From NCBI GenBank assembly GCA_001695595.3, contig MBPM02000006.1, positions 744,001 through 808,000 of the forward strand: 64,000 bases of DNA. Direction: 5' to 3'. The notes under the pieces were generated by a model. That model saw only the letters and a program-made list of their open reading frames with translations. It made no database searches and had not been told where the DNA came from. Positions within the stretch are counted from its first letter, which is position 1. Every line of letters starts with the position of its first letter. This DNA comes from Plasmopara viticola (lineage: Eukaryota; Oomycota; Peronosporomycetes; Peronosporales; Peronosporaceae). Positions 1-11,200 of the stretch are shown piece after piece. Position numbers and translations under genes: made by a program.

Positions 1-1
1 A

Positions 2-2233
2 CTTGGCTTGACAGGTGATACGGCATTGCATCTAGCCGTGAAACTCGACGATCAACAGACGGCCTTGGCGCTACTGAGTATGGGAGGAGACCTTATGCAA
101 ACGAATCACGATGGGTTTCGTCCAATTGATTGTACGACATCGACACGACTGCAATTTGAGATTAAACGCGCAGCAGGAACGCGCGATGTCATGATTAGTT
201 ATACGCACTCGCATTTGGAGTTTGCGCTCAAGTTACGAAAATCGCTGGAAGACGCACACATTACAGTGTGGCTCGATCTCATGGATCCAAGCGGAATTGG
301 CGGTGGGTCCGTCTGGCGCGAGGAAATTGCACGTGGGATTACTAATGCCGCAGTCGTGCTGTGTATCCTGACTGAGGACTATACCCGGTCGGAATGGTGT
401 CTGAAGGAACTGGCTTTGGCCAAACAGGTAGGCACTCCGATTCTGGCGATTTCGACGGAACATGCGCAGATTTCGGAAGAATTGCAAGTCTATTTGTACA
501 CACGACAGCTCGTGCCGTTTGAACGTGCCATTTTAAAGGTGGAAGACGTGAATGGGAACGAAGTGCGGTATACCTACGATGAAATTGCGTACAGGGACCA
601 GCTGCGGATGTTGCTGGATGGGATGCGCGATGTAATTGAAAAGCGCAAGGAAAAGAACATTAGACGCAACATGCGGCGTACCGAAACGAATCCACTCACT
701 CACTCAAGTTATACACCGAGCGGATTGCGTAGTCGACGTCTCAAGCATACTGTCTCTAGTTCGAGCTGTACAAGCACGTACGGCATGGACTCGATGAAGA
801 TTGATGAGAGAACACTCACATCGTCAGCGATCAATCCTTTACATTATAGCGTGTTGAGCCCAACGACTTCGTCGATGCACAAAGAGTATGAGACTTCGAC
901 AAAGCCGTACATGCTGCATGCGACCCGGCATCGTAATTTACATGGATCGTCCCAATCGATCGGGTCAATGAAAGTCTTGCCGCCTGGCGTGCGACATCGT
1001 TACGACTTTAACGGTACGAATCTGAGCGCTTTGAGTAGTTCGAGCAGCTCCAATAGCTATGTTGATGACTGTGGTGAATCGGACGGTGTTGTGCTTGATG
1101 CGGGCGGCTACTATTTTCATCGAACCATGAAGAAGGAGGACGTCATCCAGCATGGAAGCCGAACTCCTACTCTCTCGGACAAGAACTTAAAGGGGGGCAA
1201 AGCGCCGTCAACCAGTGACAGTATTGTTGAAAATCTACATGACCTGAACACGGCAACTGCCAGTGGTGAGCAGTGTGTGTTTATTAGCCACGGAGACTAT
1301 CACCAGCGATTTGTGCAAAAATTATGCGTGGAATTGTGTCGAAACGGCGGTTTACGGTGCTATGTCGACCGCAAGCACATGGTCCAGCTCTCCTCGACGA
1401 TTGATGAAGAGAAAGAGGAGGAAGTGGACAAGATCAAGTCAAAGCGTCGAATGAATGAAGACATGTCGATGCGGATTCACGACGCGAAAGAAGCAATTCT
1501 CAAGTGTTCAGCGTTCATGCTTCTTGTGTCGGAAAAAACGTTAGCAAGTGAGTTGGTCAAAGACCAATTGGCATTTGCCGAAGATAAAGGGAAAAAGATT
1601 TTGCCCGTCGTTGTGAATCGCACGGACTTTAGTCTGGATGTCAAGTACAGTTTGGCCCGCAGTGAGTTTGTTCACTTTTTTACGAAAGGCGACATGATGG
1701 CTTTTCAGCAATCCTTACGACACTTGTTGCTGGCGTTGCATGCAGAAGTGTATGGAATGAGAAGCGGAGATTTGCCACCTCATCTGCGTCCGCCTTGTAG
1801 CATGTACTCGATTGAAGATGTTGCGTACGGTAATGGAAGCAATGGACATCTTCGTGGAGGGTTTGCCAACTTACGTGACACCTCCCTGTCGGCAGAGAGT
1901 TCCTGGAATCCATCGTTTCAAATGTCGCAAAGTCTCATTTCGACTTCTCGAAGTGACAAGTCGCCCTTTGTCTTGCCGTCACCGCGTCTTTCGCAGACAT
2001 TTTCGGTTGGAAGTGGGACAACGCGCAGTATCTCTTCGGACACGGGTCTTTCGCAATCACTAATTGGCAACTTTTCAGCATTGATAAGTCAGTATTCGGA
2101 TGAGGAAGAGAAAGAGGAGGAGGACGTTTGTTCGTACGCAGGCGTTTTCGATGACAACATCGAAGAGATTGAACTGGGCAACGATGACCTGATGCATGTC
2201 GTGCATGGGACAAAAACACACTTGACGTCGTGA
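2..2233 (+). CDS. Ankyrin-repeat protein with two TIR domains (5'-truncated by window edge)
   Basis: The frame is open from the first bases of the window and has no ATG at its visible start (the codon at position 8 is TTG), so the N-terminus lies outside. Residues are counted from that codon. Residues 1-45 read as the end of an ankyrin array (GDTALHLAV, then a second partial repeat). TIR domain 1 spans about 59-175: VMISYTHS strand, SGIGGGSVW loop, and SEWCLKEL helix with the family's catalytic Glu at 134. A long Ser/Thr-rich linker follows (about 225-415). A second TIR-like domain spans about 421-575 (CVFISHGDYHQRF start, ILPVVV strand), but the catalytic position is Gln520 (KDQLAFA). The tail is Ser-rich with an acidic cluster (EEEKEEEDV). 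TIR domains act as adaptors or NAD hydrolases, so domain 1 could be an active NADase and domain 2 a non-catalytic partner; that is inference. No intron is visible. The stop is TGA at 2231. Confidence 0.85.
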   Translation, partial: LGLTGDTALHLAVKLDDQQTALALLSMGGDLMQTNHDGFRPIDCTTSTRLQFEIKRAAGTRDVMISYTHSHLEFALKLRKSLEDAHITVWLDLMDPSGIGGGSVWREEIARGITNAAVVLCILTEDYTRSEWCLKELALAKQVGTPILAISTEHAQISEELQVYLYTRQLVPFERAILKVEDVNGNEVRYTYDEIAYRDQLRMLLDGMRDVIEKRKEKNIRRNMRRTETNPLTHSSYTPSGLRSRRLKHTVSSSSCTSTYGMDSMKIDERTLTSSAINPLHYSVLSPTTSSMHKEYETSTKPYMLHATRHRNLHGSSQSIGSMKVLPPGVRHRYDFNGTNLSALSSSSSSNSYVDDCGESDGVVLDAGGYYFHRTMKKEDVIQHGSRTPTLSDKNLKGGKAPSTSDSIVENLHDLNTATASGEQCVFISHGDYHQRFVQKLCVELCRNGGLRCYVDRKHMVQLSSTIDEEKEEEVDKIKSKRRMNEDMSMRIHDAKEAILKCSAFMLLVSEKTLASELVKDQLAFAEDKGKKILPVVVNRTDFSLDVKYSLARSEFVHFFTKGDMMAFQQSLRHLLLALHAEVYGMRSGDLPPHLRPPCSMYSIEDVAYGNGSNGHLRGGFANLRDTSLSAESSWNPSFQMSQSLISTSRSDKSPFVLPSPRLSQTFSVGSGTTRSISSDTGLSQSLIGNFSALISQYSDEEEKEEEDVCSYAGVFDDNIEEIELGNDDLMHVVHGTKTHLTS

Positions 2234-2440
2234 GAGCAATGCGCTTACATTTGCCATTCGATGTTTGCTTTTTGTAATGGCAACTCCTTCGGTGTGGTGG
2301 GAATTTCGAAATCGAGTGACTTTATAAAACAACTTGTATTAGAAGGAAATGTCGGAAAATGTTACCGATGAATTAGTATTTATACAATACATTTACCTAG
2401 AAGCGTGACATACAAGCGCCAACCAACTTGTATAATGTTA
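2234..2440. other. 3' flank of the TIR gene
   Basis: AT-rich sequence after the stop codon, presumably 3' UTR and terminator. I see no other gene in it. Similarity to repeat family R1 begins near its right end. Confidence 0.4.
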
Positions 2441-4270
2441 TATTGTTAAAAATATCACCGATTAATTCACTCCGGTCTTATTTTTTATTGCTAAATGGTG
2501 CAATTGTCAGTGCCTATAAGCATTAACGCAATATCGCTTGGAGCTTCTGGCATTGCATTCGTAGTCCTCACAGCAATCATCCGTATGCTTGTTTTCTCAA
2601 TGCGCCAATTCCGTTTCGACATTTTTAAATTACTATGATCTCTTGTGCCTTCAGCCTTTTTTCATTCATTAATCCAATCCGACATTTTCTCGCATCGTGC
2701 AATATATTTGGTCCCGAATTTTTCTTTACTTTACTGGGTAAAGCTTTGTTGTTTTCAATCCCAATGTCGATGCTTGTGCTGGGACGTTTGTATTGTATTG
2801 TATTACGTTATCGCGTTGCCAAGTTATGCACGTGCTAGGCTCAGTCTGGCTAGTCCACGGCATAGAGTGGTGTCCGCATACGTCGGGTGTCGTTCGGCGG
2901 GCAGTGCAGCCAGCCCCGAGGTCGTGAGGGTCTTCCATTAGTTTGTTTATCTCTGACTTGATAAGAGCCCAGGTGGCGCCGTGGTGCTGGAGACCGTCGC
3001 GTCGAGGGTGAGACTCGTTAGAGACCTGCAGATGCCCAAGAGCACCTGCCCGAAGCGCGCGAGCATTTAGCCCCCTCGCTTGGAAGGAGGGCGTCACCCC
3101 AACCTTTTCCCTGACTGGGAAGTTTATCCTGATAAAAGCATTGTTGTAGCTTTAATAAGAAATGACACTGAGTGTATCTATATATTGAGTATAGACAGAG
3201 GAATGAAGAGTACATATGTATTGTAAAGATGCCTCACTTTTTGTACCAAGATGTCGTAGGGACAGTCAAGCGACAAGAATTTATACCTGGGACATAAGGG
3301 GGTTGTATCGAGCTTATTCGACCGAACGTGTGGTTCGCCACAACATCTAAGTAGTTACAGTAGGGTGCATTTGCAGGAGTGGGAACCGTAAGGAAGATGC
3401 GGTTGCAAAAGTCAAATTTTGGGCGCCAGGATCTCTAAGATGAAACTCCGCAAAGTGATCTTTAAAATGAACTACTGCTATGACGGCTCTTTGAAATTTT
3501 AGAATGAACCACTTGGTAATCCACTTTTCCCCGCAGTTTCTTTATTGACTTGATCCATTTCGTTTGCATCGCCTCTAAACACAAGTCTTGAGCGCAGTTT
3601 TGCGCGCCGAGTTGATAGGGATGATAGGCGAACACGCTGGACGATACGATAGCGTATCATACAACCGCTATGTCTCGGCTTGGCTAAAGACAAAGCAATC
3701 ATTTGGGAGCACGTACGTCGCCAGATTGAGTGGCGAAACGCAGCCCATGATCCCTCGCCCCAAACACGTACAATCGCGACGAGAAAATCCTGACTTACAC
3801 GAAACTTACCAAAATAGTCTATTGCGTGACTTGGCTTTAAGCACAACCACCTTGCCAGTCGCATCATCTTCCAAAAGCAATAAAAATGTAAACACTAGCT
3901 CTGCTATCTTATTCACTACAACTAAGCCAGTCAATCAATTTTAACTAGTTTACTTTCTTAGTGGAAGGGGCCGAGGAGTGGAGGTATCAAATGCCCTTGC
4001 ACACCAAAATACTTTTGAAGGAACAAGCTTTGAAGAGATGGCACGCGTTTCAACAGACATCCGCGCACCAGGCAGGAGATCCTAGGAGTTACCGTCGAGT
4101 TTCAAGCATTAAAGGCACATTTGTTCTTACTGCATAGAGGCAAGCACCGAAGTTATTCTACAAACGGAATATATATAGAATAATCTCGAGATATTGACCA
4201 CTTATGTTTTTTTTTCAAATTGACTGTATTCTTGCACTCGCCAACCCGATACGGCAACAGCTGCCCATAG
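2440..4270 (+). repeat. Decayed repeat family R1, copy A
   Basis: By eye this stretch is colinear with about 17000-18800. Shared blocks include AGTCC-ACAGCAATC near 2560 and 17080, ACAATGTATTTGGTCC-type sequence near 2700 and 17235, GATGTCGTAGGGACAGTCAA near 3250 (GATGTTGTAGGGACAGTCAA near 17503), TTATTCGACCG near 3316 and 17678, and the CATCCGCGCACCA block near 4063 and 18407. A short retroelement interrupts it at 2790-3114. Reading frames are short and broken, so I cannot name the class. Confidence 0.6.
2790..3114 (-). mobile_element. Short pentanucleotide-tailed retroelement (SINE-like), copy 1
   Basis: About 325 bp, nearly identical to 23778-24106. Read on the - strand it starts GGAAAAGGTTGGGGTGACGC and ends in tandem AATAC units, like the tails left by target-primed reverse transcription. 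Imperfect 11-bp target-site duplications flank it: CTGGGACGTTT (2779-2789) and CTGGGAAGTTT (3115-3125). It interrupts repeat R1. I could not find convincing tRNA-type A and B boxes, so the SINE label rests on size, tail and duplications. A 3'-terminal piece of a longer LINE is an alternative. Confidence 0.65.
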
Positions 4271-4750
4271 GACAAGACGCATGGTTTTAAGCCTTACTCA
4301 TCGAGCGTTACAGCATCAGCGCCATCCAATCGTTTTTTTCGTCAAGTAATACCGCAAGACATCAGCATTCCACTTTGTCCCAATTGACTTCTTCTTCATG
4401 ATTGCATCCGTCACTTATGTTGAGGCGAAAGATGCTGCAATTGAAGTATCGCTTGGTGACATTGCGTCTACTTCGTAGTCCTTATAAGAATCCTTCGTAC
4501 GGTTTCCCTAAAGGCGTGCGATTTTGCGTTTGCAACTTTGTTGAGCAAGTGCCTCCACATTTAGATCTCAATAACCTTCTTGTTTTCGTATGCTTCTATT
4601 CCATAGCGAACCTTAGCTGTTGTAAACAGCCTAGTAAACTCCATTGCTTATTATAATTAGCAATTGTGTGCAAATGCCTTGAACTTTGATTTAGCAGCAT
4701 AAGCACAATTTCACCAAGTGCTTTTTGTAATTTATTGTGTCCTTGATATC
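4270..4750. other. Intergenic, no recognised gene
   Basis: Contains an 84-codon open frame (4402-4656, + strand) of unremarkable composition with no signal peptide or known motif. I treat it as chance. Confidence 0.3.
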
Positions 4751-5010
4751 AAATTATGGTCGTAAACAGAGCAATGATGAGTAAGTTGGTTTTACATAGA
4801 CGAATTTGCTTTAGTAAGGCTATCCATGGGCGCCAAAGTTGGCGGATCGTAATCTGGAATGCTGATCGATTTAATCGCTTGATTAACGAGCTCATTGCTT
4901 GACTTGGCAACGATTGCTTGTGTTTTGCCACCTAGTTTCGCAAACAAATCGTTCGCCAGTCATAATCAGTGTATAACTTGTCGGCTGCAGTATCAAGATA
5001 TAACAGCATA
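4750..5010 (-). repeat. Repeat family R2, short inverted copy
   Basis: The reverse complement matches 12570-12760: the ACTGCAGCC-TATACACTGAT block, the CAAGCAATCGTTGCCAAGT block and the downstream TCTATGT-CTGCTCT block are all shared. On the - strand one frame reads GKTQAIVAKSSNELVNQAIK, closely matching GKTQAIVAKSS in the copy at about 12630. R2 therefore once encoded protein here. The product is not recognised. Confidence 0.55.
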
Positions 5011-7120
5011 TGAAAGATTAAGTGGGGGAGTTGAAAGGATTTGACGTGTTTTGTAGTTCCTTGAAAACTTTCTCCTGGAAGAATAAGCGAGCTATTCCTG
5101 CGCCATGACTATACATTATTCAACAGTTTTAGTTGCTGTCGATTTGACGAAGCAGTTGTGCGGTGATGGACCGCGTGAGAAGGCGAAATCTTTTTCTAGC
5201 TGTTTCACATTTGGCCCGATATCAAATCTGATCTGCCTCAAAACTTCCTTTGGTTCGGAGGTCATCTACATACAGATGAAAGGTGCGCACTGTTAACCCA
5301 AAGCAAAAACACTAAAGTATATGCTGCGGCGTAGTCTCACGATCAGAATAGCAGTAGCTGAATAGAAGACGCTTATATGTCGCCCTATGTTTATCAAGCA
5401 GTCTTGCCAGTAACGTTCTGAAATGTCGTCTACGTGCAAGTTTTTATTTTCTACGGATATGACCCAAAGTTGAAGTACGCTCAAAGACTTCCCACACAAT
5501 AATGTTGGATGCGGGGTCATAACTTTAAAAATGTCGCTTATGTATGATTAATCGAGCATGTCCGTGACCGTAGGATTATGTTTTTTTGCAAAACGGACTA
5601 GACTGTCACTGTCATCCGGTTATTCATTGTAGCCCGATGTTGATATTTCTAAATAAACCGCTGCAATTTCTCTTTCAAATTTACCTCTGTTTGAGATATG
5701 TAACGCCGGCGGCCAAATATATCTAGGGACAAGCCACGCATTTCGTTAAGACAAAATCGACCTGGCTTCTGAACATCTTTTCTACTTTTGGATTCCGCAA
5801 CCATTGCTCATAAAGAAGTATGTTAACGCTTAAACGTGCAGAGTTAACAAATTAATCCACATGTTTGGAGCTATGATTTATATTTCGTGCTATGTCTTTA
5901 AGCTTAGGGTCAGCTCGTTTAGTGAGCTTAAAGGTACCCGGTGATAAGATCAGCAAACATTTTATACCTTTTGGAACAGCATCTGCCAAAACCGCGATCG
6001 GTCTATACAATCCATTATTTAATGCGAAAAAGGACTTCGATGAATATATCAAAAAAGTTGGAGTGATTTTATCACTGTGTACCAGTAGGGTGATTAATGA
6101 GTCAATTTGATGAAAAGCACGTCTCTATATTTGCGCGTTTAGTACGACAGCATACGTAAATTGTGCGCGCTTAGTACGACAGCATACGTTAATTGTCGGT
6201 GCTGGATGTATCCGACGGCTTAACGATTATTTAATTTGCGGGGTACTTTCATAGGCGATATTTCTGACAATTGCTGCAACAAAATTCGCCATGTTTATAC
6301 TCCAATAAGCTTACATCCCCTTTAGAAGGGATATAATCAAAAGCTGCCTGATGTTATGACCGACACATGAGCTACCCTAGGCTGAAGGAAAATAGATCTG
6401 CTTGCCTGAGACGATTGTATTCACAAATTGTAAGTAATACATGAGCATATGTGTATCTGAAAACATTATCAATTTCTTGTCGTGCTGATACTACCTTTAT
6501 TATGATTTTGCTAGTTTTATTTTGCGCCAGTACGTGCTATAGAGCTGTTGATCTACAAAACTCACGCTTTTCGAATGGGTTATTTGATCAAATTCGCGAG
6601 TGAGTCCCTTAAGGTAAACCTATATTCATTTTTCTAAAAACATTTTTCAGTATATTATCGTATAGACTCTCTACTTAAGGATAACAAATTATCATCCAAT
6701 ATGGATACACGACACGGAAAGCGACCACAACGCTAATTCTAAGCAATTTCGTGTGGCTTCGATACAGAAGCTTAAGCTTTAGCTCTACTATTAAAAAAAA
6801 GATGGACGAAGCTTTGGAGGTGAGCGGAACGAATTTGGTGAGTGTTAGTTGCTTAAAGCGAATTGAGAAGTAGTATTTAATGGAGACTTCTGACTCAATT
6901 TTGTTCTGCTTCGGCCTATTCGGTAGCTCTCAGCCTCCTACTGCTACCATCTAAAAGACTATCATTCTCTTTAAATCCATCTGGCTCTTTACACATAGTA
7001 ATATTTTTCAGCCCTCAAGGTCATTTAAATTCCAAAAATATGGGACACATGGACCTTGTTCTCGTATAAAACTGTGTATTCGCCTATTCCTTTCGTAAGT
7101 ACCCTTAAATATGTATGTTA
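5010..7120. other. Gene-free AT-rich stretch
   Basis: No recognisable gene. A 72-codon ATG-initiated frame (5892-6110, + strand) contains KVPGDKISKHFIPFGTA and is the most coding-like piece, but it has no known domain. A two-unit tandem repeat lies at 6132-6195. The rest shows only short frames. Confidence 0.3.
6132..6195. repeat. Two-unit 32-bp tandem repeat
   Basis: Units 6132-6163 and 6164-6195 are adjacent and differ at two positions. Both contain TTAGTACGACAGCATACGT. No gene overlaps them. Confidence 0.9.
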
Positions 7121-7121
7121 T

Positions 7122-7163
7122 TGGCGGTGCCGGCAAAACTGGTGTGACGACGGTTCGGTCACA
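7122..7163 (-). repeat. LTR-like head, inverted fragment
   Basis: The reverse complement begins TGTGACCG and continues with GTCGTCAC and TTTGCCGG blocks. These match the putative LTR start at 15701 and the related stretch at 29368. Only the first 40 or so bases are convincing. Confidence 0.4.
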
Positions 7164-8240
7164 CCTATATATTGACTGAGATATCCTATAGACATCTAAA
7201 GCTTAAGTCGAGAAAGAAAGACGAAGGTATAACAGTACTGCAATACAAAGTGAACATCGCAAGCCTGGATTATTTATAAACCACTCAAATCTGGATGCTA
7301 CCAGGCTTGACAGCGATAACGTATTCTATAAAGGCCGTAAGGAAATCGACGATCATTGATCGTCTTGGTGTCTAAATTGACAAAGCAGCCTTTGCCATTT
7401 TTGCGCAAATTCATTTTAGGATGCTGTATCTGCGTCTGATCACTACTTCTGTGTGTCTCGGTAACACCATTTTGCATAAAGCCTAAATCATCAGTAAACA
7501 GCAACTTCCTCCGCAAGTCGTTATATCCATGCAATTTTGCTGTGTCCACAAAAGGGTATGCGTAGACCTCATCTATTTACTTATTTGAATTAAGTACAGT
7601 ACAGCTGGTCATAGGTGCGTAAATTGAAAAGAACATAAGAGCAACTCGCTGCAAGAAAGATAGAGACTATCAGCAAAGACTATGCATCATTCGCATGAAC
7701 CTTACCATCAAACAAATTAGAAGTATTCTGAGCTGACTCTTCCTTGATAGCAATTTTTTTGCGCAACTGCCATGCGAGAAATACGCTTGCATTTCATCTG
7801 AAAATGCGTGAGACTTTTACAAACATAAAAACCGCGACTAAAATATTGTGTACCAGAAAGGTTTGTCGCACTAACAACATGCACGATACCAGCGGGATTT
7901 AAAGCGCTTATGTCAGTCGCACTGCAATTCGTGCTCTGCCGAATGAAAAAAATGACTAAAAGGACTATCTCTCTTGAAATACTCCACAATACCGTTTTGT
8001 ACCTGGACAAAAAGCAGGCTTTGTAGTAATAAAACTTAATAGGGCATTTAACAAAAGCTATCGTTCTCCAAATCAAATTGGTATTAGGTTATTTGAAAGT
8101 CTTTAAGCCAAATATTAAAAAGGGTTAAAGCTTTTGAGCTATATTACGATACACAAAAGCTAAGTAGCTATGAAAAAACACTTGCACAATAAGCGATTCT
8201 CATAAAAAAATAATAGCCGCAATGAAGTAAGGGGGAAAGA
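7164..8240. other. Intergenic, no recognised gene
   Basis: Only short frames on both strands; the longest is 119 codons (7717-8076, - strand), with no recognisable motif. No repeat relationship noticed. Confidence 0.3.
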
Positions 8241-8241
8241 G

Positions 8242-8685
8242 ATGGTCATATCGCCAGGCAAGACCATAGTCTGGCGTCGATGGATATATTGCCCACTTGT
8301 CGTCATAGAATATAGAAGAAGAAATAGTACATCAGCACCCGTACTACCCAATTTGCCAAAAATTAATTACGTGTGGCTGCCTTCGATTGGCTCACCATCT
8401 GACTATGATTTACTTATGCTGTGATATATTGAGGGAGCTGGTCAAATTTCCGTGTTACCTATGTGTTTGGCAGGATTCCCTCCAAATTATTTTACTCATC
8501 CAATAATATCAATAATAGATCGATGTGACTCACAAAAAAAAATGCTTTATGGAGAGATATTGCGAAATTTGTGGACGATCGGGACACAATGCAATGAGCC
8601 TATTGATATCAACGTGAATGCCGATACGGCTAGCACATCCAATGCAGAGGTCAATCTTGATGCTCTGGGTAATGTCGATGATTGA
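8242..8685 (+). other. Two colinear unassigned open frames
   Basis: Frames at 8242-8424 (60 codons, ATG) and 8452-8685 (77 codons) follow each other on the + strand. The second ends in a low-hydrophobicity acidic tail (NVNADTASTSNAEVNLDALG) that looks more protein-like than random translation. No start is clear for the second. They may be remains of one gene or chance. Confidence 0.15.
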
Positions 8686-8689
8686 GGAC

Positions 8690-9090
8690 ACTCTGCTTGG
8701 TCTCCTAGTCCTTAGTTAATTTGCTTGTTTATACCAATCTTAATATCATAAACCTGCTTTCTAAAACAATGATCTTCTGTCGCGATCGCGATCGCTATCA
8801 AATTATCAGCTTCCATACGTGCAGATTCGCATTTTTTTGCATTGCAAATATTCAAGGTAGGTATATTGTTAAAGTAATTTTACGTACTCTTGACGCTTCC
8901 GCTCCAACAAAGCCTTTCGTCCATCCTATTTTGACAGCAAATATCTCTACACTGCAAAAATCATAACTTAGATCAGTAAAAGGCAAAATGTGTACTCATT
9001 TTTCGCCAAGTAATCCACATACCAATAGCAGCCGCCAGACTGTAGAATGATAAATTGTCGGAATTTGTGTTTCGGCTATGTCTGCAAAGC
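8690..9090. other. Intergenic, no recognised gene
   Basis: Nothing recognised. A 14-bp palindrome (GCGATCGCGATCGC, 8782-8795) is the only notable feature. Confidence 0.3.
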
Positions 9091-9099
9091 TGGCCCAAA

Positions 9100-9628
9100 T
9101 CAACGACTTCCTCTGCCAATAATTTTCTTAAATTGCATGTAGCGACTTCGTCCCGATACATTATGTGAGGACAGAACTAACGCGATTGCAGTCTTTTCTT
9201 GTAAGATTTTATGCACCTCTTGTTCTGGTTTATCTCTGAGCAACGATTGATGCTTCCAATCATCGACTTTTAGTGATCTGAACGTCATGTCGTCATTATC
9301 GCCACCCGCGGTTGACATGCTTCGCAGACGTGGCAAGACCGAGTCGATGGAGAATGAATGGATTTTTTTATTCAACACCAGACCTCAATCAGCATGTAAA
9401 TAAATAAATGCAGCTCACAAACGCACCTTGATGGGGCCGGTGAGGGCGTTGCCTACACTGGCGGTAATTGCCCGAATTTACATCCTTCAATGATCCCGGC
9501 AAAGCTTTTGGCTTTCGCTGCGCCGAAACTTCGCTCTTTCCTTGCAAAGAAAACCGACGTAGCTGTATTGCTAAAATTAGCAGCTGTTGCACGCTCTTTT
9601 TTTCTGGTGAATTAATAGAAAACAGTCC
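9100..9628 (-). pseudogene. Unassigned coding-like tract, possibly two exons
   Basis: An open frame runs from 9628 down to 9427. If 9384-9426 is removed (GTGCGT start, GAG end, 43 nt) it continues in the same frame to a stop at 9100, giving 161 codons. The combined frame has no ATG near its start, the acceptor is weak and the gap is short for an intron, so this may be a gene remnant with an insertion. Composition is plausible (SMSTAGGDNDDMTFRSLK) but no family is recognised. No signal peptide or canonical RxLR-EER arrangement was found. Confidence 0.2.
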
Positions 9629-9629
9629 T

Positions 9630-11200
9630 TAAAGGACTCGATGTCGTCTCATGCGGATGAGACTTAATAATGGCATGATAGCCAAACTCAGTCATTTGGA
9701 CTTAAAGCCTAAGCATCAGTAGCTAGCAGACGCACCATACTGTCAATAGATGGATTTGTTTCTTGTAGCGATTACCTTTTTGAAGAAAGAGGTTGCCGTT
9801 GTTGCTAGTATATCAAGCTCACGACAAAAAGTTTTTCTGTACAGCGAGCAATATTAGTATTTGCATCTTACATTAAAGACGATGATCGCGCGATAGTACC
9901 TACTTTGCGTTGCACACGTTTACGAGTTTCACGCAATTTCGACCGTCTGGTTAAAGCTTGATATTACTGTATGAAGGAGGGGAGGGCTAGTTAACGAAAG
10001 GGGATGGCCGCTTAGCGGCTCCTTAAGTTTATATTTAATTTAAATCGTCAGTGTAGCTACAAATATGCGTTTGGTTTGCGTACAAAGCCTAAAAAAATGC
10101 TGGCAAATCAAAAATATTTACTGTATTTGTGCAGCAATAAGTAGACTGCACTTTTGAGCTTGGAAGAAGCATATGTGCTGCATAACATGCATTATATGCA
10201 CGTTCAACGGAATCATGATCACAATAGTCTCAGAGCTCGAAAGATTAAAAGTTGGTAAGCACTACCTTCTTTATTGCGTTTTGCTCCTTTGTAGGTATCG
10301 TAATAAGTTATAGAACAAAGAAATAATTTTTTTTACGGCAATGCAGACAAGTCAAAGCTACAATGAGCGATTTTAGTTAAGATTCACTTGTTTCCAGAGA
10401 GTTTGACTATAATTTTTAAGCTGTCTTTACCAGCTAGACTTCTTTCGCCTGTCAGTAAAGAGAAATTGGTGCTACCAAATTCACGCCTCTAAGCGTATAA
10501 TCGCTCTTGTGAAGTGCTGAGATCATGTATGGCTATCGATACGTCTAGAGCGCGAGACCAATCTATTCCAAGACCGCATTCCCTACCATCATAACACTTT
10601 GGATTTTTTTTGAAATTATGGCGTCCAATTCACAGAATTGATGCCCTATTCCTCTTGTTTGCGGTTTGGTTGGGTAATCACACATTGCTGATTGCTCGTC
10701 CACTTTGGTGGTCTACCTCCGGGAACCATATCTCGAGTTTTAAGGAGACAGGCACCTCTCACTCTCGAATTGAGTGACTTACTTCTCGACCTACATATTG
10801 GTATAGTGCACACACGATGTGGTTCGATACAACCGTGTATTATGTGATGCGCTAAAGACGAAATGACAACAGTGTTCATGTGCCGGTCATGACATTTATC
10901 AGCTCTATGTTTTTTCACTACATCGAGAGAGTAGGCTGATTAGCTATTAAAACTTTGCTTCTACGGTTTCCGAAATTTATTGTATAAAAGTAGAGCCCGC
11001 TGATACCAACATCATGAAGCTACCAGCCATGATCAACAAAGCATATCGCCGGACAAGACGGGCAAAATAAGGATATGAATTGTTTGCTCCGATTCATTTT
11101 TTTTGTTAACCCCTGTGCAATTGACTGACGAAAAGTTTCTTGATTCATACTTACTTATCAACCACGCACTTCGGTAGTCTTTACGTCTCAATTATGTAAA
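9630..11200. other. Intergenic, no recognised gene
   Basis: Short frames only; the longest is 90 codons (10646-10918, - strand), Arg/Cys-rich, with no family recognised. A small hairpin (GCCGCTTAGCGGC) occurs near 10008. Confidence 0.3.

Noticed and set aside
2790..3114. tRNA-type A and B boxes in the short retroelement
   Set aside because: No stretch matched both promoter boxes convincingly on either strand.
9100..9378. Possible RxLR-type effector (RLRS and acidic stretch)
   Set aside because: No signal peptide, no RxLR at the expected distance from a start and no EER motif; the frame has no ATG.
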